From: Theileria orientalis strain Shintoku
Lineage: Eukaryota; Apicomplexa; Aconoidasida; Piroplasmida; Theileriidae
DNA: 64,000 nucleotides
Assembly: GCF_000740895.1 (NCBI RefSeq)
Contig: NC_025260.1
Coordinates: 2,026,001-2,090,000 of the forward strand
Direction of reading: 5' to 3'
Under the pieces are notes generated by a model, which was not told the DNA's origin, ran no database searches, and saw only the letters and a program-made list of their open reading frames with translations. The number at the start of each line of letters is the position of its first letter. Within the stretch, counting starts at the first letter, position 1. Shown piece by piece: positions 31,687 to 41,642 of the stretch. The position numbers were made by a program, and so were the translations under genes.

Positions 31687-32590
31687 TTAGTCTAAATCAA
31701 TCTGATCCACTACTACGTGCTTTTTAATATGTTCTATGTGTTCTCTGAGGTATGCGGTGGTTCCTAGTGGCAGTTTGTCTTCGGTAGGTGCGTAGGTCCT
31801 CTGGCACACTCTCTTATACGTTCTAAAGTGATTAGATCCTTCCTTGTCCAAAACCACAACATCCACGTTTCCACCTGAACCCAAATCGTTGGTGATTCCG
31901 GCACTGATAGCCTTCACAACCAAGTTAGTCGCCTCCTCGACGCTCATTCCATCAAAATAACCTAATAAATATGTAAATATAACAACAAACCTTCTTCCAA
32001 AACACTCATGGCATTAAGTGAACCTGATCCCATAGTACAGAATGGAAGGGAGTCCGATGACCCATGAGGGGAGACCGAAAATAGGTGTGGCCCTGTGTAA
32101 TCGACTCCACCTATAATTAAAGCACATTGTTTATACCCCTGATATTTAAACAGCTCATGAACCAACATGGATAAACACATTTGAACTCTGGGCTGCTTTT
32201 TTGTATTTAATCTACGAAGTTCAATATTGTTAGCCAACCACAATGTTGTATGTTCAAGATCAGCAGCAACTCCTGCGCCAGCACAGTAGATATTATCAGC
32301 TATCTTATGTAGTTTTGAGCAGTTTTTGTCTGCAACGATAATCCCTTGAGTAGCTCTCGTATCCGCGGCTAAGACGACGGCATCCTTTGCCATAACACCG
32401 CATATAGTGGTTCCGGTTTTCAAGTAGTTATGGCCTATATTACATGATAAAACAAATATTTATTAAGGGTAATCTAATATAACGAGGATGTTAGTGTAAG
32501 TGCCAAACTTTCTATTATACCTTTTATACAATCTTTGATTCTAGCATTTCTAGAATAGTTTGAAAAGTCCAAACTTCCCTTCTGAGACAT
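31687..32590 (-). CDS. PSMB7: 20S proteasome beta2 subunit (PSMB7-type)
   Basis: At least three exons. The propeptide exon starts [20 protein letters not shown] (32590), matching the F-D-N-x-x-R-N propeptide of beta2; an in-frame ATG at 32617 is an alternative. Splicing gives [14 protein letters not shown]. Cleavage before the threonine exposes the catalytic Thr1. [11 protein letters not shown] (Asp17) and CSKLHKI (Lys33) complete the active site. Then come [54 protein letters not shown] and the C-terminal [20 protein letters not shown]. The C-terminal extension (about 40 residues, ending VVVDQIDLD) is the beta2 arm. Beta2 carries the trypsin-like activity. Its start is 137 bp from the divergent Hakai-like gene. 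Confidence 0.92.
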
Positions 32591-32727
32591 ATAAGTGTTT
32601 ATATAATCGTAATTCATCCTTGAATTACAAATATTAAAGTAGCAAATATTGTGTAATGACAAATTCAATGTTTACACAGTGGGGAATAAAAATACATAAA
32701 TTAAACGATATTTAACCTATTGTACCA

Positions 32728-33350
32728 ATGATGATGCTGGAATATAAAAAGGAGCCCTGTACTCATAATAGTTTCAATTTAGCGACTAGTTTATTCTGCA
32801 ATTGTGGGATTCCATTAGGAAAAAGATATCGAAACGTATTTTTATATATTAGTCATATTTATGTTTAGTTCCCATGCTATCACCTATTCTGTGAAGAATG
32901 TATAAATAAAGATGATTCGAACACTAAGTGCAAAATGTTAGTTATATATAGATAGTCATTTACTTGTAATTTAGGTGTGAATCACTTGTGGAAATAGTGG
33001 AGGAACTTCACCCTAATGAAGAAATCTTTATCTGTACAGTTCCAAACTGTAAACAGGGATTCTTAAATTTTCCAAGCCTAAAGGCCCACGCAAAAATATC
33101 GCACTCAGTAAACATTGATACCATCGAAGAATTTTATGAAAAATTCGGAGATTTGGATGTACCAATACCAAATTCTAATCTAGTCACGATCGAGAAAAAC
33201 AGGTTTAAGCAATCAAAGGGGAAAAGGAATGGTAAGTCTTCGTCTCCTGACATAGCAGACCGTGATTCCACCTTAACAAAATCTCCAAAAACTGCCAGGA
33301 AGGATGACAAAACAGAAGATAAACAAGATAAACTGGAAATATTGATGTAA
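32728..33350 (+). CDS. Hakai-like RING plus C2H2 zinc-finger protein (putative E3 ligase)
   Basis: Three exons with checked phase: 32728-32835, 32869-32936 and 32975-33350 (552 nt, 183 residues). The first two introns are 33 and 38 nt. The RING cysteines are split over exons: FCNCGIPLGKRYRN, then FPCYHLFCEECINKDDSNTK, then CKMCESLVEIVEELHP. A C2H2 finger FICTVPNCKQGFLNFPSLKA HAKISH follows at once. This RING-then-C2H2 order is that of CBLL1/Hakai, an E3 ubiquitin ligase that binds phosphotyrosine substrates in animals and is part of the m6A writer complex in many eukaryotes. The C-terminus is short, basic and unstructured (KGKRNGKSSSPDIADRDST). Catalytic function is inferred. The three starting ATGs in a row (MMM) leave the exact start uncertain by two codons. 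Confidence 0.8.
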
Positions 33351-33548
33351 TATAGATTATAATATTTAATGTAATATGATATTAATACACACTATTTTTA
33401 TTGTGTGATGAACTCACACACGTGTGATTTGTAATATTAAGTTGATTTCACTCATATTTTAAAACATACTCTAATACATAGCATTAAACATCATAAAAAT
33501 AATACATTTTATCATTTGGAACCATTTTTATTGTAGTAACATACATAC

Positions 33549-36500
33549 ATGGATTTTGGATCTAAAGAATTCAAAAACGTATCAAACGGTGTAAAAAGAA
33601 GTTTTGATACAATTAATTCTGATTATAAACCAGATGTTAACGCAACTCATCCACCGAAGAAGTTTGGATTCAGTTCAGCTTCTAAATTGAACGAGGCGAG
33701 TAAGCATGAACCAGAAGATCTCTCATATTACAAACATTATAAAGCGGACGAAAGGGTACTAAGTAGCCACTGGCTATTTTCAGATGAGTCGCCAAAGAAG
33801 AATTTGTCTGAAACGTCAAGCATCGCACCACTTAACCAGAATTCAATAGTAACAACGAGAGTGCCCTCAATTGACGTTGTCAAAGGATTTAAACTGGCAT
33901 CCGGAAAACAATTTGATGGAGTAAATCTACAGAAAAAGAACCATTTTAGGAAGTTATTGGGACTAGATGACGAAGATTTTAGCACAAATGAGAGGAACTT
34001 TAAGCTTCCGACAAGCAGATACGACCCGTTTCATCCACCAAAAACGTTCAGATCAGCACAGTCAACGAACGTGTACGAAGATTCGTACATGGACACACAG
34101 TCATTTAGCCAGTCGACAACGGGGGCTCACACACCGAGGAGCCTGTCGTACATAGAAGCGTGGAACAGCGTGTGCAAATTCACAAAGTGTTCCACGTCGA
34201 ACATGTCGCCTGGCCTGCTGTCGATACTGTGGAGGCAGTACGGCAACCCGTTCAAGGTAGAAGGGTCGAACGCAGAGTACTACAAGTACCTGCTCTACAC
34301 GCACGAAAATGACTTCGTGTCACTGGGAGGAGTACGAGAGATAGAGGCCTGTTTCAAAAAATTGTTGCCAAACCTGACCGGGTGAGCGAAAAAGTGATAA
34401 ACAAATGTTTAGAAAAAGTGATTTGTTCGATGAGGAGTGGATTATGGACAAGTACAGGGTTCTGACCCTGAGCTCATGTAGAAGATACAGAAAGAAGGTA
34501 CTGCTTAAATAAGCTAAGAATAGAGTACCATATGACATATACGATACGATTTGATAAAGCCATGCCACGTGTAGGTTGTTAAACTGTACCAAAAGAGTAG
34601 CCTGGAAGATGCAATAGCCAACGTACCACTGCCAAATCCAATCAACGTTCTAAAAATGCTACTAAGATGCGCAAGGAAAGAAATGTCTGGAGAAGCATCG
34701 ATAGTAAAGAAGATATTTCAAGGTAAGACTACATCTAACATCAAGTGATAAAAACTAATCAACATTAGTTAAAGTTTATAAAAACAAGCTAGTAAAAATA
34801 CACCAATCAATAACAACTAATCAGTAACAATTGAATGTGATCAAAATAGACAAATAATAATACAAGTTAACTATAAATCAATAATTAAAACAGGTGAAAA
34901 GAGCCCAGACGTTCCCGTTGTATTAAGAGTACAGGAATACGACCGAACGAATGCATATTTGACAAACGGATATGAGCTTTACACGTGTGTCTTGGCAGAC
35001 AACCAAATTAGAAACATGTTCGACTCAAATAAGATATCTGAAGGATCGAAAATATTAATACAAGGAATAGTTCACAAGGAAAAAAACGGAGAAAATTACA
35101 TAATTTTGAGTTACAATGCAATATCTAGAGCGTCAAACAGACACATAGGCCTTCAGCCTAAGCACACGAATGTGAACATAAGGGGTAAGCACGTAGAGTA
35201 CCAAGTCATGTTTGTACCCACTACTTGCGTAAGATTAGTAAAACAGGCCTATACTGGTCGCAACAGGGTATTAAAACTCTAATACCGTTGGTGTAAGCCT
35301 GCTTTTCCAGCTTAATTCACACCTCTTAATCAGACTAAACTGACCAATATGCACCTTTAGACTTATCGGTAACTGGAGGAAGAGTATCACGAGTGGAAAT
35401 CGTAGTACTGAGGAACTTGCCCATCGTCTACAAGATATGCTACAAGTGCCCAGAAACATCGGAGAGAAGGCACCTGTTGCTATCGGAAAGGGAGTACATG
35501 AACATGACCGATAACATGGATTCGGAGCTGCTAGGTAATAGTTGAGGCTGTTACAGCACTTTAGGGCTAATAGAGCGCGTGTCGACGCAATTCACAATGT
35601 TCGCAGTGGACGCAGCCTTCATGAACGGGAGCGTGGTCGGAGACAGGCTCGAGTGGCTTCTGAGAAGGTCGTGTGTCCACATCGACTTCGTAAACGTAAG
35701 TTCCGCAAACTGGCCTCATAAAGCTGCGACTAACACCAATTACCTCAGGTGGACGACACCGTATCCTACTTCCTCAAGCCACTGACGCGACTTGTGCTGA
35801 CCAACACGGCAATAACGCACCTGGGAAACGACTTCATATACCGCGCAAACTCTGACGCGAAGGCAGTGAAGCTGTCCTGCACTGAGTACACGAAGCTGGA
35901 AATAGTGGAGAACAGCGTTAAGATACCCGCGGAGGTCCTAGCCGGCAACGAGCTCGCTCGAATTCTCTTCAACAAGCTGCCCACGCTGTCACTTCCCGAG
36001 GACTCGAACGACCTGAACGAGTTCAACAGCGTTATCTACGAACGCGACGCCACCGTCCCCTTCCTAGGGCAAATCTGCGACCTGAACGGCGTGATAATAC
36101 ACGTGGGCGAGCTGGAAACATCCCAGAAATACTGCTTCCTGAGGTTCTTCATGCTCACCTCAAGGCTGCACCTGGCGTGCGTAAAGGTGAATTACAAGAA
36201 CCACATCTCCCAGAACGACAGGCTCTCGCTGGTCAGCGAGATCAGATCAGTGGAAAGGAGACTGAAATCGCTGGTGGTCAAGTTCGATTACCAAGGCAAG
36301 GGCCCGGAGGACGAGGAAGCAAACATGTTCCACAGCGTTAACAACGCGCAGTATACGGGTTACGACGGCGAAAACGGAATCTACAACTTCCAGACTGGAT
36401 GCGAACACGTAAGAATCCACGTTTAACAGACGTTTAGATGCTCTTGAGGGAAAGCCGCGTGCTGAGCGACCTGCAAAAGTGTTTCAGCGAAAAAAATCTG

Positions 36501-36644
36501 CTTTTCAAAACGTCGAACCTGTGGCTGTCTGCAGTCGGATACGACCAGCTGGGAGACACACACCTGGAAGATATTTGCAAAATTTTCTTTAAAACAATCA
36601 AAAGCAACTACAACAAAATCTATAAACTGCTGCAGCTGAAGTAG
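33549..36644 (+). CDS. BRCA2: BRCA2 homologue (recombination mediator) with one clear BRC repeat
   Basis: About eight exons. Exon 1 encodes some 278 residues with a BRC repeat at residues 112-136: KGFKLASGKQFDGVNLQKK (FKLASGK fits the FxxAxGK RAD51-binding core). A weaker F-S-S-A-S-K at residues 41-46 may be a decayed second copy. Later exons give the helical domain (EEWIMDKYRVLTLSSCRRYR and NPINVLKMLLRCARKEM). OB-fold 1 follows, with VVLRVQEYDRTNAYLTNGYE and KISEGSKILIQGIVHKEKNG. An OB2-type start GGRVSRVEIVVLRNLPIVYK comes next, then a long C-terminal part (to YKLLQLK). BRCA2 loads RAD51 onto single-stranded DNA in homologous recombination in the nucleus. The family call rests on BRC plus the OB order; total length is about 870 residues, small for BRCA2. 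Confidence 0.8.
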
Positions 36645-36764
36645 GAAGGAGCAGCGTGAAAAAGGCAGCAGAGGGAGCCAAGGCAATGTGTAATCTGATG
36701 GCTCAAACCCCCATATATATAGACCATTTATTCATATTTAAATCACCGATAGAATACAAATGAG

Positions 36765-37190
36765 ATGTTATACACACCATACCTGGCAGTAGCGTTGTGT
36801 GTTGTTTTTGTAGGAGCGAAAGATACGAAACCGAAGCAGAAGGATAGGAGCCAATTAAAAAATTTAGTAACACTAGATCTAATCAACAACATAAGGCACA
36901 TATTCAGTTTAGTAAACAAAGAGGGAGCGGCTGAACTATCGAAGGAAATAATAAGGGAGAATCCGGGAAAGGGAGAACTTTTAGACTATTCATACAAGAA
37001 ACTAAAGAGATCTGCCTTCGTGGGAATAGGATCAAGGTGTATTTGTAAATATCTTACCTGTAACATACCAATTTGTACAGCAGCTTGCCTAGAAAAACAA
37101 GAAAAGGGGAAAGAACCGTTCGATTGCCTAGAGTGCTTCGGAGAGTGTTTACCAGTGTTAATGAGGTGTTTGTCAGGACATGAACACTAA
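36765..37190 (+). CDS. Secreted cysteine-rich protein, tandem family member 1
   Basis: A single exon of 141 residues. MLYTPYLAVALCVVFVGAK is a signal peptide. A Lys-rich helical middle (LKNLVTLDLINNIRHIFSLV) is followed by a dense cysteine module: SRCICKYLTCNIPICTAACL then FDCLECFGECLPVLMRCLSG. The CLECFGECLPVL segment recurs as CLRAFGDCLPLM in member 4 (after splicing) and in altered form in member 2. Here the last two modules are fused without the intron seen in members 2 and 4. Its stop is 1 bp before the ATG of member 2. It probably enters the secretory path and acts outside the parasite; its function is unknown. Confidence 0.75.
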   Translation: MLYTPYLAVALCVVFVGAKDTKPKQKDRSQLKNLVTLDLINNIRHIFSLVNKEGAAELSKEIIRENPGKGELLDYSYKKLKRSAFVGIGSRCICKYLTCNIPICTAACLEKQEKGKEPFDCLECFGECLPVLMRCLSGHEH

Positions 37191-37191
37191 A

Positions 37192-37646
37192 ATGAAGTTC
37201 ATAGCGTTTTTGGCAGTTTTGTTAATAAAAATGGCAGTATCGGAGGAATTAGAGGAGGTGATAGGAGTGTTGGAAGGCAAGTTCGAAAAGCCGGACATAA
37301 GGTCAACAATTGAAAACCTAATGGACGAGTACGAGTTCTCAGACAAGGCAGTGGTGGGAGCGTATAAGCGCTGCAAGGACGAAAAGGTCGAGGACGCAAA
37401 CCTGATGTCGTGTTTCATAGGAGGGCTGTACAGGGAAAAAATACTGGAAAACCACAAAATTATGCTCTGCGCCTCGGAATACTTCTCAGGAACGTACATG
37501 GACTGCTTCCTAACGTGCTTCGAAAACTACACACCAGAGTGTTTGACAGTAAGTTTAAAAAATTAACGCGAATCATTTAGTGTGCGGGAGAACATTTACC
37601 GAATCTGATAGACTGTATGCTAGGACTTCCATACGAGTTCCAATAG
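37192..37646 (+). CDS. Secreted cysteine-rich protein, tandem family member 2
   Basis: Two exons fit: 37192-37548 and 37581-37646 (423 nt, 140 residues), with a 32-nt intron (GTAAGT...TTTAG) in phase 0. The start at 37192 (MKFIAFLAVLLIKMAVSEE) gives a signal peptide and lies 1 bp after the previous stop; an in-frame ATG four codons upstream (37180) would overlap it. The cysteine pattern KRCKDEKVEDANLMSCFIGG, then LCASEYFSGTYMDCFLTCFE, ends after the splice with CAGEHLPNLIDCMLGLPYEF, the equivalent of FGECLPVLMRC in member 1. No transmembrane tail is seen. Function is unknown; secretion is inferred. Confidence 0.75.
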
Positions 37647-37822
37647 AAGAGACAAAGAAGAACAAATTTGTAAAAATAATCTCTTAAATACATACATAGC
37701 GAGTGTAACGTAGCACCATTTATTGAGTGAATATGATGCATCCCTAACAAAATTGTTGGAAGGATCAGAAAATATAAATTTTAAATTCAGAAAAAACACC
37801 AATAAAACTGTAAAATAACAAT

Positions 37823-38254
37823 ATGAATGGAATCATAGTAGTCGTAATCAATATAGCAGTACTGCTGAAACTGAAGCAGGTAGAATCAGTAAACGAAGAG
37901 GGGGGACAGGAACAACCGAAACATTACCTGTCGAAGGAAGAAGTGATGGAAATGCTGCAAGACTCAGTAAGATCGTTGATAGAGGCGGACGGAAGCGACT
38001 CGAACGATGATCAGAAGTTGCTGAGGTACTTCACAATGGTGAAGTCACTGGGATACTGTATGGCAGGAGGAGAAATGAAAAAGCATGAGCTCGTGACGTG
38101 TTTGAACACAGTCATAGGGGAGCTAGGAATAACGCCGCCGGCTCCGTTCATGAAGTGCCTGGGCGAATACATAATGTGCTCCAGCAGAGTGTGTTTCTCA
38201 TCAGTCCTGGAAAAGAAGGCAGACAGCGAAACATCGAAGGTAAGAAAGAAATGA
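37823..38254 (+). CDS. Secreted cysteine-rich protein, tandem family member 3
   Basis: A single exon of 143 residues. The N-terminus MNGIIVVVINIAVLLKLKQV is a weak signal peptide or anchor. An acidic, Asp/Ser-rich linker follows (IEADGSDSNDDQKLLRYFT). The Cys module reads LGYCMAGGEMKKHELVTCLN, then FMKCLGEYIMCSSRVCFSSV. The first C-x12-C loop matches members 2 and 4 (KRCKDEK...LMSCF; VDCMGKT...LRCVN). CLGEYIMC sits where the others have FGECLPVL. The C-terminus is basic (KKADSETSKVRKK). It is the most divergent of the four tandem copies and might use a GTAAGA donor at the very end, near the stop, to add an exon; I saw no convincing partner. Confidence 0.65.
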   Translation: MNGIIVVVINIAVLLKLKQVESVNEEGGQEQPKHYLSKEEVMEMLQDSVRSLIEADGSDSNDDQKLLRYFTMVKSLGYCMAGGEMKKHELVTCLNTVIGELGITPPAPFMKCLGEYIMCSSRVCFSSVLEKKADSETSKVRKK

Positions 38255-38674
38255 GAATATGTTAATGAAATATACAGTTGAGGCAAAATATATAATAACC
38301 GAGTAGCTTATTATAACATCAAATCATAACCCATAATTATGCTTAGTGTATGGTCAAATGCCTTCCCAATGCAGTGTTGTGTATTAGTAGAGGAGGACCA
38401 GTCCCACTAAGATTCAAAGGAGTGTGAAAAGAGGAAATATATGTAAAATACTGTTTAGTGTGTATACCATATCTAAACTGTGTTCTCACAGCCAAATAAG
38501 AACTACATGAAATCAATGTAATAATCAACACAAAAGTATACACATTTAGAATTATAAACCGAATCTTTTACAGAATAGAGCTTGGTTGCCACACCGAAGC
38601 AATTAGCCCTACAAGAGCTACATCAGTAAATATATTTATCAGCATTAAATCAGGTTTTATCGCACATTGGAACA
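38255..38674. other. Intergenic region inside the secreted family cluster
   Basis: About 420 bp between members 3 and 4 without a supported gene. It is moderately AT-rich with no open frame of useful length and no repeat of the coding module. It could hold the remains of another copy, but I find no cysteine codon pattern or signal peptide to show it. Confidence 0.5.
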
Positions 38675-39550
38675 ATGTACAAGTTAAAATTATTATACTG
38701 CGTCGTCCTTCTGTCGACAATCAGAGCATATTGCTACTCGTTTGACGATTATCAAGCGAACACAGCCGCTATCTTACATTTATTGAGCAAGGAAGACTCC
38801 AATAAACACCTCGTGAACACAGTAGTGGACTGTATGGGAAAAACATTCACGTCTAAAGGTAAATCGACAGATTTCTTAAGATGTGTCAACGACTTGATGC
38901 ACACGGACGATTTGACAAACACAGACGATATTAGATACATAATTGGAAATTACGCAGCAAGAGCGTCAAAACTGTTAGTCAAATGCTATATTAAGAAGGA
39001 TGACCTCACATACTGCTTGAGAGTAAGTTGAAACAATAATTTTAAACCTTAGGCGTTCGGAGACTGCCTTCCACTGATGCTCAGAGGCCTGTTCGGCTAC
39101 GACGTGCACAAGAGGAACTGCAGGCGTCTGATTAACCTGCCGAAGTACGACAAGGAGGACGACTACTACAGGGACGAGGAGGAAGAGATGCTCGACGAGT
39201 ACGAATACGACGAGGACTACGACGACGAGTACGGCGACTACGACGACTACGATTATGACGAGTACGAAGAAGAGGATGAGACTGACGAGGACATGGACGG
39301 AATGATTTCGGACAGGAGTAAAGAGGGAAGGGAAGGAGAGTCGGTAGGAGAAGGCTCAAGGAGCCCAGCAGAGAACTCAGAAGCAGAAGCAGCATCTCCA
39401 GTAGATACGTCAGAATTTTCAGCAGCAACATCAGCTGCAGCATCGCCTGCAGAGAAAATGACAACTCAGGGCGAGGGTGACCCGGAAACGAGTCAAGATA
39501 AAGGAAGCGAGTCAGACGATAGCATAGAAGTCATTTCAGACCAAGAGTAG
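38675..39550 (+). CDS. Secreted cysteine-rich protein with an acidic tail, tandem family member 4
   Basis: Two exons fit: 38675-39022 and 39053-39550 (846 nt, 281 residues). The 30-nt intron (GTAAGT...CTTAG) is in phase 0, the same place as in member 2. MYKLKLLYCVVLLSTIRAYC is a signal peptide. The Cys module VDCMGKTFTSKGKSTDFLRC, LLVKCYIKKDDLTYCLR and AFGDCLPLMLRGLFG matches its neighbours. Unlike them it gains a C-terminal extension of about 130 residues. This is first extremely acidic and Tyr-rich (DEYEYDEDYDDEYGDYDDYD, about residues 155-190), then Ser/Glu-rich and ending IEVISDQE. That tail could bind calcium or basic host proteins (inference). It lacks a membrane anchor. Confidence 0.75.
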
Positions 39551-39698
39551 CCAGGGGTCCTAAGCCCGACCAGAGATCCACAGCAAATCACTCAGTCAAT
39601 TGTATCATATAACCAAGAGGAAGACAGTAACTTTTATTAGCAAGTGTAACCATCCACTAGTTCAATATTTTAAAACCACTTCATTACACGTTCTATAA

Positions 39699-40752
39699 TT
39701 ACTTGCTGCGAACCCTCTCGGCCATGAGGTACCCCTCAGAATAGAGGCCCAGAGGATCACCAACACAAAATTGAGCACTGTTGGTCCTAGTAACAGTGTC
39801 CCTAAAAAGTTGAATTAGGTGAAAGGGAGTACATAAACAAACCTGTCGAAAATGTTATTATTGTTCTCCTTATAAAAGCCTATGGTAAAGTAGTCGCAGT
39901 TGAGCCTTTGGCATTCCCCTAGGCAAGAATGTGACAGTAACATGGATGTATGCAATCTGTTGATAACAGAAAAGAGTGTCAATTGATATCAGTCAGTAAT
40001 AGTGTTAGTGTGTGTTAATAAGTGTTAGTGGTAGTTAGGGTTGAGGTATAGTAGTTGAGCCAAGATTGGAGATGGCAATAACAAGATCACATCAAACAAA
40101 ATCAGTAAACAAAAAACTAACTTGCAGCCTCAGAATAGGAGGAAAGAGGTTCCAAATGACCGATAAGTTGACCAGACTTACAAATTCCTAAACACGGGAA
40201 AATATTAAAAGCAACGGGGAGATTAGTGTACCTTTGCGATTAGACTTGATGTTGTACAAATGAATATCATCACCTAATACTAGAGGAATAAACGGCTAAA
40301 ACAAACACATATCAACCTTAATTGAGACCTAAAAAGCAGTATAAACAGCGAAGGAACAAACCAGTCCATTATTTATGGGATAAAGAGCACTTAAGTTGGC
40401 AGAGAAACACAACTTTGAGTTACCATGAGTTTCATTGTACACATCATACTCAGCGACCCTTACATAAACGCAGTTTAAATCAAAAGCACATCTGAATGAG
40501 ATTTTGAGGTGAAAACACTCAAGTAAATAACCTCTTTAAGGCGTCTTCATAGGAGTAGGAATCGACGGATTCCTTTTGGCACTGAGCAGAGCTGAAAAAT
40601 CAAATAAAACTGAAATTCACTTACACATCATTGAGATGTAGAAAATTATTGTTTACAGGGTAGTTATATAGACACTTGACGAGTTTAGCATCATACACAC
40701 TGAATATAAAAGGAATGGAACAAAATAGAATATTAAAATAAAAAATAAACAT
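39699..40752 (-). CDS. Secreted protein with two PAN/apple-like modules
   Basis: Six exons chain in phase on the minus strand, from MFIFYFNILFCSIPFIFSVY (40752), a signal peptide, to the TAA at 39699. The first module reads AQCQKESVDSYSYEDALKR, then CAFDLNCVYVRVAEYDVYNE, then KLCFSANLSALYPINNG. The second reads GICKSGQLIGHLEPLSSYSE, AARECQRLNCDYFTIGFYKE and SAQFCVGDPLGLYSEGYLMA. The spacing Y-S-x-E-A-x-x-x-C-x-x-x-x-C-x-x-(F/Y) twice over resembles PAN/apple domains, which bind protein or carbohydrate and occur in apicomplexan microneme proteins (family knowledge). The modules are about 200 residues in all, with no membrane anchor. The choice of acceptor (CCTAG) for the exon carrying RECQRLNC is what keeps the frame. 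Domain identity is an inference; no catalytic residue applies. Confidence 0.55.
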
Positions 40753-40963
40753 TTGCAAGGAAACTGTGAATTGTTTATAAGTACAGAATATGGTTAAAAA
40801 TATTGGATAAATGTGAAAAAGAAAAAAGTCGATGTGTAGAATACAACGATGGGGGTTGAATAGTATTAGTATTCCATTATTGTAGACCAATACATGTTTT
40901 TTATTCACAAAAACCGCTGTGGAATATACCTTTTAAATATGTATCAATAAACTGATTGTTTTA

Positions 40964-41377
40964 ATGGAGCCGGAGCTAGACTATGAAAACATAGATTCCA
41001 TTTGTCATTTTAAGTCAAAAAGATATAATAAACAGTCTGAGAAGAACAAACACGGCCAAAGGATAGTCTTCCTATTAAAATCAGCAGAATTTTTCGCATT
41101 GAGTAATCCGAGCCTCAGCAGATCATACATAAAAGAGCTAATAGAGATTTGCGAAAAGCATTTGATAAGACTGAAGCCCGTCGCCAAGAGAAAATTTTGT
41201 AAGGGCTGCTATTCATACCACGTCGATGGGTTAAACTCTGTATACAGGAGTGACCCCAAACCCCTGGATTCCAAAATCAAAGCTAGTACCGGTGAGTCTG
41301 GGCCAACTAAGGCGAATCTGGCCACCATATCGTGCTTAATATGCACAAGAACCAGGAGATATAACAATGTAAAATAG
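40964..41377 (+). CDS. RPR2: RNase P protein subunit RPR2/RPP21-like
   Basis: A single exon of 137 residues. The Rpr2/Rpp21/SNM1 pattern is present: a helical N-terminus (FLLKSAEFFALSNPSLSRSY), then CEKHLIRLKPVAKRKFCKGC with two zinc cysteines, and a second Cys pair in ISCLICTRTRRY. The four cysteines bind zinc. The protein supports RNase P (tRNA 5' leader removal) or RNase MRP in the nucleus. Between the pairs lies an Asp/Ser/Lys insert (SDPKPLDSKIKASTGESG) longer than in yeast. The start is supported by family length. The gene lies 211 bp from the divergent PAN/apple gene. Confidence 0.82.
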   Translation: MEPELDYENIDSICHFKSKRYNKQSEKNKHGQRIVFLLKSAEFFALSNPSLSRSYIKELIEICEKHLIRLKPVAKRKFCKGCYSYHVDGLNSVYRSDPKPLDSKIKASTGESGPTKANLATISCLICTRTRRYNNVK

Positions 41378-41642
41378 TTGTAAAATAATATTTTGATCTT
41401 AAATGGGCGACCAATGGCGTTTGCCTACGTTTTACACACTTGTTCATGCACACTTACAATAATTACTCAAAAACATACCATTTAATCAACAACACTCTTT
41501 CTACGCATTCACATTCATACTATATTATTTATAAAAACAACATCATTGATATTTAAGGTTGTTTTAATTTGCTCAAATTAGAGTAACACCTCAAGCATGA
41601 TTATATGTGTTCATACGTAATTTAATAAAGTTGCTTAATAAA

